Assembly (NCBI RefSeq): GCF_024159265.1
Contig: NZ_JAMYWY010000001.1
Coordinates: forward strand, 930,001 to 994,000
DNA length: 64,000 nucleotides
Reading direction: 5' to 3'
From: Paenibacillus sp. 1781tsa1
Lineage (GTDB): Bacteria > Bacillota > Bacilli > Paenibacillales > Paenibacillaceae
Shown: positions 15,693 to 23,817 of the stretch, piece after piece
Layout: each line of letters begins with the position of its first letter
How positions within the stretch are numbered: the first letter of the stretch is position 1
Translations under genes and position numbers: made by a program
The notes under the pieces: model-generated
What the model was told of the DNA's origin: nothing
Database searches by the model: none
Seen by the model: the letters and a program-made list of their open reading frames with translations, nothing else

Positions 15693-17276
15693 ATGTCTAA
15701 GATGCTGCATAAGTCGTTTTATCTCATTTTGCTCGTGTTTGTTGCGGTGTTTATTGCTTCGTCCTTGTTGGTTCGGGCACAGTACAACTACGCCTTGTAT
15801 GGGGACAATCCCATTTTGGGCATGCAGCAGTGGAGTGTTTTTCTCCCAGTCATTCTTTTGCTCCTTGGTTCTGGTGTCGGGTTATACGCTCTGTGTCTGA
15901 AGCTGAACAAATACAGCCCGAAGGTTGTCATTCCGATTGTGCTGCTCAGTTCACTGGCCATTCAGATCATCATCATTTTCGTATTTCCGAGAGTGCCCAC
16001 CGATGATTCACAGACCGTTCTCTCACTCGCCATGAATATGCTGTACGACCAAGACTACTCGTCATTTGAGACGGGCGGTTATCTGCACATGTTCCCGTTT
16101 AACTACTCGATTGTGCTGTACCTGAAGACATTGCTGTACCTGTTCCCGGACAACTATCTGGTCATCAAACTATTTAATATTTTGTTTTCAACATTAACGA
16201 CGTTCATGATTTACCTTATTTATAAACAAGTGAATGACAGATCCACTGAACGTGATTACGGTGTTTTGATCTTTGCAGCGACGTACCTGCCGTCCTTGTT
16301 CCTGAACAACTTGATCTATAACGATGTGATTGCCACAGCATTTCTGACATCATGCCTATACTTCTTAATTCGTTTTGTACGAGAAAAGTCTTGGAAAACA
16401 ATCGTCCTTGCCGCCATTTTTCTCGCGATAGGCAATTACTTTCGAAGCATCGGCGTTATTGTGCTATTCGCTGCCATCATAACGATCCTGCTGAATATGC
16501 GGAGCATCGGAATGAAGAAAGTCATCATTTCCATCGGTGTGCTGGGTATGTTGTTTAATGTACCAACCTGGACTCAGAATGCGGTTCTTCAATCCTCCGG
16601 TGCAGTGAGCGAACCTGTGGGAGAGAATGCCGCGCCAGTCTATATGTGGCTGAATATGGGGATTAATCTGGAGCGCTTTGGTTTCTGGGACAATATGGAG
16701 AGTTATCAGATCTATCAGAGGCAGGCCAACTACAATAAGGCTGAAAGCGCAGATTTGTTCAAACAAGAGATTAGCAATAAACTGTCCGAAGCAAGTGCAA
16801 GTGACTTGGTGCAGATGTATTACAAAAAGATCATATGGACCTGGACCGAAGGAACGTACCAGATGGACCGATACGGAATCGGCAATGAAAGTTCCTTGGG
16901 TGCTGGAAGAGGAAGGGGAGGCGGAATCGCAGGGTCCTATAGTTATACCAATGCAATAACAGAACTGATGCAGGGGGACTCGGCTTATCGGACAGGTTTG
17001 CTCTGGATCGTATATGTGATGAATTTCCTCATGTATTGTTTTATTTTCATCCGGTTGCTCGGTGGAATCCGTCGTAAACGGTATGATGAAGTCTCATTAA
17101 TCCTGGTCATTCTCGGATTCATCGGATTTTATATTCTGTGGGAGATTAAGTCCAGATACATCTACCCTGTATATCCGGTGTTGGTTGTGCTGTCCTATAT
17201 GGGGTTCAAAGACACGTATGACTTCATATTCCATCGTAAAGGTACCTTGGAGAAATTTTCCTTGAGAAAAAGGTGA
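15693..17276 (+). CDS. GT-C type membrane glycosyltransferase-like protein
   Basis: A 527-residue protein with about eleven membrane segments. After the second or third segment lies an acidic motif PRVPTDDSQTV, in the position of the catalytic DD/DE of GT-C enzymes such as PMT/ArnT mannosyl- and aminoarabinosyl-transferases. The C-terminal part ends with an extracellular loop and EIKSRYIYPVYPVLVVLSY, a pattern common in this superfamily. It would use a polyprenyl-phosphate sugar to modify an exported acceptor. The following lipoprotein gene starts five bases after its stop, so the two are probably translated together. Confidence 0.75.
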   Translation: MSKMLHKSFYLILLVFVAVFIASSLLVRAQYNYALYGDNPILGMQQWSVFLPVILLLLGSGVGLYALCLKLNKYSPKVVIPIVLLSSLAIQIIIIFVFPRVPTDDSQTVLSLAMNMLYDQDYSSFETGGYLHMFPFNYSIVLYLKTLLYLFPDNYLVIKLFNILFSTLTTFMIYLIYKQVNDRSTERDYGVLIFAATYLPSLFLNNLIYNDVIATAFLTSCLYFLIRFVREKSWKTIVLAAIFLAIGNYFRSIGVIVLFAAIITILLNMRSIGMKKVIISIGVLGMLFNVPTWTQNAVLQSSGAVSEPVGENAAPVYMWLNMGINLERFGFWDNMESYQIYQRQANYNKAESADLFKQEISNKLSEASASDLVQMYYKKIIWTWTEGTYQMDRYGIGNESSLGAGRGRGGGIAGSYSYTNAITELMQGDSAYRTGLLWIVYVMNFLMYCFIFIRLLGGIRRKRYDEVSLILVILGFIGFYILWEIKSRYIYPVYPVLVVLSYMGFKDTYDFIFHRKGTLEKFSLRKR

Positions 17277-17280
17277 TCAT

Positions 17281-17829
17281 ATGCGAAAAAATAAATATTT
17301 TACATCGGTTACGCTACTTCTGCTGCTGGGATGTTTGGTTATGCTGACGGCTTGCGATGTTATAACCGCCCAGAATATTACCAACACCGGTTCTGTGCAA
17401 GGTATGAACGGGTTTGGCATGCCAAATGGTGGCGGTCTGGGCATGAACGGAGGAACACCAAGAGGTGGAAGGGGTACCCCGGGCATGAATGATCGAACAG
17501 GCAGTCCCGACATGACGCAGGGGACGATGAATGCCGACATTACGGGTAGAGTCATCTCTGTGAATGGAAACACAGTTACGCTGGCGTTACTTGAAATGCA
17601 GGACAGCTCATCCCCAAGCATGGAATGGAAGGATACCGGAATGGAATTGAAATTGAATATAACAGATGACGTTACTATTACTGAGGGCATGGGAATGCGG
17701 CGTTCGGGCAATGCCAGCCCAAATGGGAATTCGTCCATTCAAGTGTCTGATCTTCAAAAAGAAAACATCGTGATGGTGTGGTATAAGGACAACACCGAGA
17801 CGGTGGAACGAGTGATGGTTGTCCAGTAA
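17281..17829 (+). CDS. Gly/Met-rich lipoprotein
   Basis: A 182-residue protein with a lipoprotein signal peptide ending in VMLTAC near residue 24. A Gly-Met-Asn-rich segment follows (FGMPNGGGLGMN, repeated GMN and GTP units, residues about 40-85). The C-terminal half looks like a small beta domain (ADITGRVISVNGNTVTLALL, LKLNITDDVTITEG, NIVMVWYKDN), similar to DUF5666-like or OB-like periplasmic domains. Function unknown. It is tightly coupled to the GT-C gene and could be a partner or a glycosylation substrate; that is a guess. Confidence 0.75.
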   Translation: MRKNKYFTSVTLLLLLGCLVMLTACDVITAQNITNTGSVQGMNGFGMPNGGGLGMNGGTPRGGRGTPGMNDRTGSPDMTQGTMNADITGRVISVNGNTVTLALLEMQDSSSPSMEWKDTGMELKLNITDDVTITEGMGMRRSGNASPNGNSSIQVSDLQKENIVMVWYKDNTETVERVMVVQ

Positions 17830-17858
17830 AAGATGATGGGATTATCGTCATTTCGTAA

Positions 17859-17887
17859 TTGCTTACACTTAGCTTATGGGTTATTAT
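17859..17887 (+). promoter_or_regulatory. Promoter of a long leader transcript
   Basis: TTGCTT (17859-17864) and TATTAT (17882-17887) are spaced by exactly 17 bases. Transcription would start near 17894, about 340 bases before the phosphotransferase start codon. Confidence 0.6.
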
Positions 17888-17920
17888 GGAAACAGCTGTT
17901 TTTTGAAGGGAGTGAGCGTC

Positions 17921-17980
17921 ATGAAACGACGGTCTAAGATGCTATGTTCTATTACTACAATGAAGGTAAGCATAAACTGA
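17921..17980 (+). CDS. Short open frame (19 aa) in the leader
   Basis: ATG 17921 has a good ribosome binding site (GAAGGGAGTG) and opens a 19-codon frame, MKRRSKMLCSITTMKVSIN. It overlaps a second short frame at 17944-18057. It may be a leader peptide or the start of a decayed gene; I cannot tell which. Confidence 0.35.
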   Translation: MKRRSKMLCSITTMKVSIN

Positions 17981-18057
17981 ATAATTCCGGCAGACCATCA
18001 GATGCAGGGTGGAAACATCTTGTTTCCCAGTCCGATCTGAGTTCTGCCGACATATAG
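17944..18057 (+). pseudogene. Short protein-like frame, possible gene remnant
   Basis: This 37-codon frame begins MFYYYNEGKHKL and reads like normal protein (NNSGRPSDAGWKHLVSQSDL). It has no ribosome binding site of its own, while the strong site just upstream serves an ATG in another frame. A single frameshift would join the two, so this could be the remains of a gene of about 45 codons. No family is recognised. Confidence 0.35.
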
Positions 18058-18081
18058 GGATATAACTGCTCAGTTTTTCTG

Positions 18082-18166
18082 GTGTATGCGAGGTTTATTT
18101 GCTTGTGCAAATTTCTCATACACTCAGAATTTTTAAAAGCCGCAGGCATAGCCTGCGGCTTTTTGC
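18082..18166 (+). terminator. Hairpin plus intrinsic terminator in the phosphotransferase leader
   Basis: A long imperfect hairpin (GTGTATG...CATACAC, 18082-18123, with TTTGC/GCAAA inside) is followed at once by a perfect terminator: AAAAGCCGCAGGC (18135-18147), ATA loop, GCCTGCGGCTTTT (18151-18163). The phosphotransferase starts 70 bases further on with no clear promoter between, so readthrough or attenuation is possible. Confidence 0.7.
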
Positions 18167-18232
18167 GCGCAAAAATAGGTATTCGATGGCTACAAGCAAT
18201 GCTCATGAACCGATTAAAAAGGAGAAATGCCC

Positions 18233-19222
18233 ATGTTAACATTAAAATATTTATTTCATCATAATGACCTTGCCGAGATGATTCTAAAGAATTGGAACTA
18301 CGATCCCGAATCGCTGGACATGTTTCAGTATTATCGCATCTCCTCCAATGCCGTGTACCCGTTCAGAGAGCAGGGGGAAGTTCGATTGCTTCGTTTTGCC
18401 CCGGTAGAGGAGAAAAATCAAGTCAACCTTGGCGCTGAACTGGAGTTCCTCCGTTATCTTCGAGCGAATCATTATGGAGCTATGGAGGCCGTACCTTCCC
18501 ACACAGGGAAAGAAATCGTAGAAGCTCACACGCCATGGGGGACGTACTACGCTTCCGTATTCAAGAGAGTGCCCGGTTCACAGTTAGGGAGCGTTCAATT
18601 GAATGACTCTATCCTGTACAGCTATGGTCAGGCATTAGGTGAGCTGCACCAGTTATCGCGTATATTCAAGCCTGAGCAGGAGGAGAAGCGGCGCTGGACC
18701 TATACGGATGTATTGAATTGGATGCAGGAGGTTCTGAAGGATTTTCCTGCCGAAACGGCTGCTTTGAACGAGGTGGAGTTTCTCCGAACGTATTTTGTGA
18801 ACTGGCCGATGAACAAGCATAATTTCGGACTCATCCACTACGATTTTGAACTGGATAATGTTTTCTATGACGAAGGTAGTAACTCTTGTTATGCCATTGA
18901 TTTTGATGATTCCATGTATCACTGGTACGCGATGGATGTGGAGCGTAGCTTGGATAGTTTACGTGAGGAGATCGAGCCTGAACAATGGGAGCAGAAGAAG
19001 CAATTGTTCCTGAATGGTTACTGGTCCGAGGCAGGAGAACGGTATGATCTGGAGAGGATGTTCCCCGCTTGTCGCCGTTTTGCCAACTTGTACGGCTATG
19101 TGCGTATGCTTCGATCTGTTGCAGAGCAGTGGTCACATGAACCGGAATGGATGAGCGGACTAAGAGCGAGGTTAGCGAGGATAATGACAGAAAAGGCAGA
19201 GCAATTTGGTCATCCGATGTAA
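18233..19222 (+). CDS. Phosphotransferase, APH/choline-kinase-like fold
   Basis: A 329-residue protein of the aminoglycoside-phosphotransferase-like kinase superfamily. LIHYDFELDNVFY near residues 200-210 is the Brenner-type motif HxDxxxxN, and YAIDFDDSMYHW near 222 supplies the Mg-binding Asp. RLLRFAPVEEKNQVNLGAELEFLRYL is the N-lobe. Real substrates include antibiotics, homoserine, choline and spore components (CotS group); none can be assigned here. ATG 18227 is too close to AGGAG, so ATG 18233 is chosen. The structured leader with an intrinsic terminator upstream is unusual for such a gene and may control it. Confidence 0.85.
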   Translation: MLTLKYLFHHNDLAEMILKNWNYDPESLDMFQYYRISSNAVYPFREQGEVRLLRFAPVEEKNQVNLGAELEFLRYLRANHYGAMEAVPSHTGKEIVEAHTPWGTYYASVFKRVPGSQLGSVQLNDSILYSYGQALGELHQLSRIFKPEQEEKRRWTYTDVLNWMQEVLKDFPAETAALNEVEFLRTYFVNWPMNKHNFGLIHYDFELDNVFYDEGSNSCYAIDFDDSMYHWYAMDVERSLDSLREEIEPEQWEQKKQLFLNGYWSEAGERYDLERMFPACRRFANLYGYVRMLRSVAEQWSHEPEWMSGLRARLARIMTEKAEQFGHPM

Positions 19223-19312
19223 TGCCTAAACGTAAACAGTGATATCCCCCCAGTACAATACTCATTGAACATATGTCATGTCTCATACTAGAATCAGTTC
19301 TCATAACAAACA

Positions 19313-19357
19313 AACCAGCTTGGGAAATCGAATGTAGAATTCCCAAGCTGGTTTTCT
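19313..19357 (+). terminator. Terminator after the phosphotransferase gene
   Basis: AACCAGCTTGGGA (19313-19325) pairs with TCCCAAGCTGGTT (19341-19353), followed by TT. Confidence 0.8.
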
Positions 19358-19442
19358 GATTTTGCTTAGAGGCAGGTATGGAGAGCATAATGCCAAGCAA
19401 GGACGTTTAAATAAGTGACATTGGTGATTCATTTTGTGAAAA

Positions 19443-19488
19443 AAAAGAGCACGGGTCCCCCGCTGATTCGGGGCAGCTTATGCTCTTT
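19443..19488 (-). terminator. Terminator of the minus-strand gene at 19509
   Basis: AAAGAGCA and TGCTCTTT form the outer stem, with a CCCCG/CGGGG stem inside. On the minus strand it is followed by a run of T (complement of the A run ending at 19446). Confidence 0.75.
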
Positions 19489-19508
19489 CTACATATGTAT
19501 CTACTTGG

Positions 19509-20111
19509 TTAGTCGAGACTCAGGTCGAAATCAGGCTCACACATATAATCTAATGGATACAGATCATCTCGTGCTGAGATTAATGCACGGAAGTGAAGAT
19601 CTCTGATACTGTGCTCAGATGCGTTTCCATCGGAGCGATTGGAGACAAGTTCAGCTACAACAAACACGTCTTCTGCGAGGTTACATTTAAACAGAACATT
19701 CTTCGGATAAATGACTTCCTCCAGGTAACTGTATGTCATCACATGAAATGTTTGTCCACGCCAGTTTGTCTTGATTACTTTATAGGACTGTGTGCGAATC
19801 AGATCCAGATAACGTTCCAGCTGGAACGTATGTTCAAATTGCGTAATATAACCTTTCTTATCTACATCAATTGTAAATTCCACATCATAGCTCACATGCA
19901 TTTCATCTTTATAAGTTCCGTTCATGACCTTCAAGGCGTCAAAGTGTGATCCGAAATTCGGATCTTCCTCATAGGGAATGGTAATGAGTTCGGGGTCAAC
20001 ATGATCAGTGATCTTACTGTTCATGGAAGGTGGGCTGTAATACTTCGATGGCTGAAGATCAATTGATCCGATCATGCTTCCAGGAAAACCGGGGCTGCAA
20101 GATATTCGCAT
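19509..20111 (-). CDS. Uncharacterised soluble protein
   Basis: A protein of about 200 residues that I do not recognise. It has no signal peptide or membrane segment and looks beta-rich: MHVSYDVEFTIDVDKKGYI, LIRTQSYKVIKTNWRGQTFHVMTY and VLFKCNLAEDVFVVAELVSNRS. It ends in an acidic tail CEPDFDLSLD. The start is ATG 20111, six bases after GGAG; the ATG at 20117 directly abuts the box. It is a lone gene with its own terminator and is divergent from the ECF sigma operon. Confidence 0.6.
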   Translation of the reverse strand: MRISCSPGFPGSMIGSIDLQPSKYYSPPSMNSKITDHVDPELITIPYEEDPNFGSHFDALKVMNGTYKDEMHVSYDVEFTIDVDKKGYITQFEHTFQLERYLDLIRTQSYKVIKTNWRGQTFHVMTYSYLEEVIYPKNVLFKCNLAEDVFVVAELVSNRSDGNASEHSIRDLHFRALISARDDLYPLDYMCEPDFDLSLD

Positions 20112-20352
20112 AGTCATCTCCTTCGGTGTTGGTCAGTAGTTAGACGAACGAGTGAAGAGAAAGTTGCACCATAATAAGGAAATGGAAGATGGAGCCAGTG
20201 GTTCATACACTCCTGAGAAAATTTGGATTAGAGTAAGCGTATTAATACCTCTTTTTTTGAGATTTTGTTATATTCAAAAAAATATACTTCTATATTTTTG
20301 ATCTTTTACAATCCAAATTTCGTTAATTGTTTGTAGAGGGGGTGAGGGAGCG

Positions 20353-20925
20353 TTGAATGATGAAGAGCTTATTCAAGAGATTCGTGAAGGTAGCCGAGCT
20401 GCAATGGAAGTACTGGTGAAACGGCATTATAAGTCGATATTTGCTTATGTTTACCGGAAAACTGGAGAGTACCATACTGCTTATGATCTCACACAAGAGG
20501 TATTTGTAAAAATGATGAATTCCCTGAACAAGTATCAGAACACAGGACAATTCAGTCACTGGCTACTGAAGATTGCAGTGAACCATTGTAGAGATTATTA
20601 TCGTGGGCGGGAATTTAAGCAGCAACAAAGAGAGAGTGAATTAACTGAGGATGCGTTCCCTGCCAGTGAACAACAGATTGTTTGGAATATTTTTCATAAG
20701 CGATATCAGAACGAGCAAGTCAGGCGGGCAGTATTAAGTTTGCCTGATCACCAGCGAGACGCAGTCATTCTAAACTATTACAATGGATTGAAAATAAGGG
20801 AAGTTGCTGAGCTTACGGGAACCAATGAATCTACCGTGAAGTCACGCATTCGATTGGGGATAACGAAATTAAAGGAGATTATTATCGGAGGTGAACGGGA
20901 TGAAAAGCAGAGGAAACGGAGATGA
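20353..20925 (+). CDS. ECF sigma factor (SigY-like operon)
   Basis: A 190-residue sigma-70 family protein of the ECF type. Region 2 is ELIQEIREGSRAAMEVLV...YDLTQEVFVKMMNSLNKY with the usual DLTQEVF core; region 4 is LPDHQRDAVILNYYNGLKIREVAELTGTNESTVKSRI with a clear HTH. It starts at TTG 20353 behind GAGGGGGTGAGGG. The gene order, sigma then membrane protein then ABC ATPase then ABC permease, with overlapping ends, mirrors the B. subtilis sigY-yxlCDEFG operon. It presumably activates its own operon and is held inactive by a membrane partner encoded next to it. Confidence 0.9.
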   Translation: MNDEELIQEIREGSRAAMEVLVKRHYKSIFAYVYRKTGEYHTAYDLTQEVFVKMMNSLNKYQNTGQFSHWLLKIAVNHCRDYYRGREFKQQQRESELTEDAFPASEQQIVWNIFHKRYQNEQVRRAVLSLPDHQRDAVILNYYNGLKIREVAELTGTNESTVKSRIRLGITKLKEIIIGGERDEKQRKRR

Positions 20926-21748
20926 ATCGAATCTTGTAGCAGAGTTGGAAATAGAAGAGTACAACGAAATAGCTTCATATCTGGATGAGTATCCGGTCGA
21001 ATTTCCATCCGAGATGGAGATTGACAAGACAATTAGAATACTGGATACATATATGTTAGATCACAGGAATGCTTACCTAAAACAAACATCATCTGGGAAT
21101 TCAGTTAAGGAATTGTTCCAGTTAGTTTATAGTGAGGTTGCTGTCTTCCACAAATCTTACTGGTTAGTCTGTTCAATGCTCTTGTTGTTCGGCTATTGGC
21201 TAGGTACCCACAGTACGACAGACCCGTACATGAGTGTACTCTTTATAGTTCCTGTCCCATTTGTACTTGGTTTACTAGAAGTTTTCAAAGGTCGAGATCA
21301 AGGATTAATGGAAATTGAACTGACCTGCAAAATTACGGCACAGCAACTGATGCTTACCCGTCTAATCGTAGTGCTCACTGGGAATATGGCGTTTGTTTTT
21401 TTGCTTAATTTACTTATATCAAGCGAAACAGGTGTTTCCTTATCATGGAGTGCTATCGGTCTTGCGTATACACAGCTTATGATCGCAGCAGGTACAAGTC
21501 TATGGCTCGCAATGCGTGTCAGAGGCGGGACAGCCGTCAGTATCTTTCTAATTGTATGGTTCGCACTGGTTTGGCTTGTACTAAGTAATCCGGAATTGAA
21601 GACTCTACTTCAATCAATTCAGCCCGCAGTAGTTATAGCGATGGCTCTATGCGGAGTTCTACTATTAATCAGTCAGATCTATGAGATGGCAAGGAAATAT
21701 ACATTAAAGACAGAAAGAGGTTACTCCTTTGATACTGACCATGGATAA
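20900..21748 (+). CDS. Membrane protein, candidate anti-sigma partner
   Basis: A 282-residue protein with a charged cytoplasmic N-terminus of about 85 residues (ESNLVAELEIEEYNEIASYL) and about six membrane segments. The N-terminal part is acidic and helical, suited to bind a sigma factor, but no zinc HHCC anti-sigma motif is present. The last segments resemble ABC-2 type permease subunits. Its start (ATG 20900, GGAGGTG upstream) lies inside the sigma gene, overlapping it by 26 bases, and its end overlaps the ATPase gene by 20 bases. The anti-sigma role is inferred from position only. Confidence 0.7.
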   Translation: MKSRGNGDESNLVAELEIEEYNEIASYLDEYPVEFPSEMEIDKTIRILDTYMLDHRNAYLKQTSSGNSVKELFQLVYSEVAVFHKSYWLVCSMLLLFGYWLGTHSTTDPYMSVLFIVPVPFVLGLLEVFKGRDQGLMEIELTCKITAQQLMLTRLIVVLTGNMAFVFLLNLLISSETGVSLSWSAIGLAYTQLMIAAGTSLWLAMRVRGGTAVSIFLIVWFALVWLVLSNPELKTLLQSIQPAVVIAMALCGVLLLISQIYEMARKYTLKTERGYSFDTDHG

Positions 21749-22604
21749 CGTATCTAAGAAATACAGGAACAAGTTGGCGGTAAAAGAAGTCTCACTGGAA
21801 CTATCCAGTGGTGGTGTTTATGGCCTCCTTGGACCGAATGGAGCAGGGAAGACAACATTGCTTCGCATGATTGTAGACATTTCCAAACCCACATCTGGAC
21901 AAATTTTGTTGAACGGGCGGCCTATCCAAAACATGGGAGAACGTTATCGAAGTTTGTTGGGCTACATGCCGCAACGATTTGGATTTTATAACCGATTCAG
22001 TGCTTACAAATTTCTCATGTATATGTGCTCTTTGAAAGGGATTGGTATTAATCAAGCTTCAGCACGTGTGCAGGAAACGTTAGTAATGGTGGGCCTTGAA
22101 AATCAAGCCCAACATAAAATCCGCACATTCTCCGAAGGAATGAAGCAGCGATTGGGAATTGCCCAAGCTTTGCTGAATGATCCACAAATTTTGATTCTTG
22201 ACGAACCTACAGCTGGATTGGACCCCAAAGAGCGCATTCGATTTCGTAACATTATCGGTGAGCTGGGAAGAGATCGTATTGTAATGTTATCTACGCATAT
22301 CATTTCTGATTTGGAGTTCTCATGTAAGGAGATGATCCTGATGAATGAAGGGCAGCTCATCGCCCATAATACTCCGGAAGAGATTATGAGCCGGATGAAA
22401 AATACCGTATGGAAAGCGAAATTGAATTCGCAGCAACTTGCTGATCTTACCTCTCATTTCAAAGTAAGTGGTCTGTCTTATGAGTCAGATGGAATCGTAG
22501 CCCGAATTCTCTCAAAAGAACAGCCTGTACCGCAAGCTGTACCAGAATCACCTCGGCTTGAGGATGTATATATGCACTATTTCGGAGAGGAGACGAAGTC
22601 TTGA
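21729..22604 (+). CDS. ABC transporter ATP-binding protein (YxlF-like)
   Basis: A 291-residue ABC ATPase with Walker A GPNGAGKTT near residue 37, Q-loop MPQRFGF, signature FSEGMKQR (the common FSxGMKQR variant), Walker B ILILDEPTAGLD and the H-loop STHI. The C-terminal tail of about 80 residues is typical of ABC-2 exporters of the YxlF/BcrA/CcmA type. It powers the permease encoded by the next gene, with which it overlaps by four bases. The TTG at 21729 has GAGG at eight bases; ATG 21741 is an alternative start. Confidence 0.9.
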   Translation: MILTMDNVSKKYRNKLAVKEVSLELSSGGVYGLLGPNGAGKTTLLRMIVDISKPTSGQILLNGRPIQNMGERYRSLLGYMPQRFGFYNRFSAYKFLMYMCSLKGIGINQASARVQETLVMVGLENQAQHKIRTFSEGMKQRLGIAQALLNDPQILILDEPTAGLDPKERIRFRNIIGELGRDRIVMLSTHIISDLEFSCKEMILMNEGQLIAHNTPEEIMSRMKNTVWKAKLNSQQLADLTSHFKVSGLSYESDGIVARILSKEQPVPQAVPESPRLEDVYMHYFGEETKS

Positions 22605-23668
22605 TTCGTTTAACTCAATTCGAGTTTTATAAAATTATAACGCGTAAAAGCATTGGTATAGCAGTGTCTATTTTGATTGTTTTTCTAGTCGTATACTCAT
22701 TTTGGAGGCATCCTGGGATAATGGATGGTTCCGCCTTCTACAAACCTTATGAAGGTCCTGTTACAACAGAGAAGGTAAAAGTCGCACATAATCAATATGA
22801 TTCCATTTGGGATAGTCCCGAAGGTAGATACCAATATGGTGCATTTTACGATATTGTGTTTTTTTCTCCAGAAACGATCAAGAACAGCACACGATATGAT
22901 GATCGTGGCAACGTCATGGAGCGAACAGTGAATGTATCCGAAATCTATTATAATAAACCTTGGGGCTACTTACTGGAATACATTGATCAATTCGGTGTAG
23001 TTTTTATGATGATTATGGTTCTGCTAGGGTTGGCTCCAGTATTTACTGAAGAATATGTACTAGGTACAGCATCATTACTGCGTAGCAGTAAAAGAGGCAA
23101 AAGCAAGCTCGTATCAGCAAAATGCATTGCTTCCATATTGTACGTTGTGATGTGTGTCGTTTTATTTACTGGGGTAAACTTGGTTTTATATTGGTTAAGG
23201 TTTGGTAATCTGACTGGGGCGAATACTTCCATACAGAGCGTGGGCATGTATGTTTACAGCTTTGATTATGAGTTCTCACCGTATACTTTTACTGCTTTTC
23301 AATATTATTTAGTTCAATTGTTTACTCATATGGCAGGCAGCTTGGTCTTTGCATCTATTGTTTTGTTGGTATCTGTCCTCAGTTCCACATCCTTTATAGC
23401 TACAATTGTGAATACTGTGATAGTAGGTCTGCCATACTTGACCTTTGACGTATTAAATTTAAATTCCGGGTCATTAAATTGGGTCGAAAAATTTTCAATA
23501 AGTACTATGATACGGGTAACAGGGCTTTATCAGACACCAATAAACTATTCTTTATTTGGACTGAATATGTCTTATTTAACCTTATATATCGTTGTGATGG
23601 CTTTCATTACTGTTTCGACTATACTTGCCACATATCGTTTATTCCACAGCAGGGAAATGTTTTCTTGA
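22601..23668 (+). CDS. ABC-2 type permease (YxlG-like)
   Basis: A 355-residue membrane protein. After one N-terminal helix (residues about 17-37) comes a large extracytoplasmic region of about 90 residues (YDSIWDSPEGRYQYGAFYD), then five more membrane segments. This one-plus-five arrangement is typical of ABC-2 type transporter subunits. Start TTG 22601 overlaps the ATPase stop (TTGA), showing translational coupling. Together with the ATPase it likely forms an exporter, possibly for a cell-envelope-active peptide; the substrate is unknown. Confidence 0.82.
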   Translation: MIRLTQFEFYKIITRKSIGIAVSILIVFLVVYSFWRHPGIMDGSAFYKPYEGPVTTEKVKVAHNQYDSIWDSPEGRYQYGAFYDIVFFSPETIKNSTRYDDRGNVMERTVNVSEIYYNKPWGYLLEYIDQFGVVFMMIMVLLGLAPVFTEEYVLGTASLLRSSKRGKSKLVSAKCIASILYVVMCVVLFTGVNLVLYWLRFGNLTGANTSIQSVGMYVYSFDYEFSPYTFTAFQYYLVQLFTHMAGSLVFASIVLLVSVLSSTSFIATIVNTVIVGLPYLTFDVLNLNSGSLNWVEKFSISTMIRVTGLYQTPINYSLFGLNMSYLTLYIVVMAFITVSTILATYRLFHSREMFS

Positions 23669-23704
23669 GTGAAGCTATGAGTCATTCCTTTTTTTAAGAA
23701 ATAA

Positions 23705-23732
23705 GGTTCGCAGTTACTGCGGGCTTTTTTTA
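23705..23732 (+). terminator. Terminator of the sigY-like operon
   Basis: CGCAG-TTA-CTGCG hairpin (23709-23721) followed by GGC and a run of seven T. Confidence 0.8.
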
Positions 23733-23817
23733 TTTGCAGGAAATACTGGCACTATTTCCAATCTACCTACTCTTTTGATACAGTAACTGTAGGACATATC
23801 GGAGGTATATATCATAT

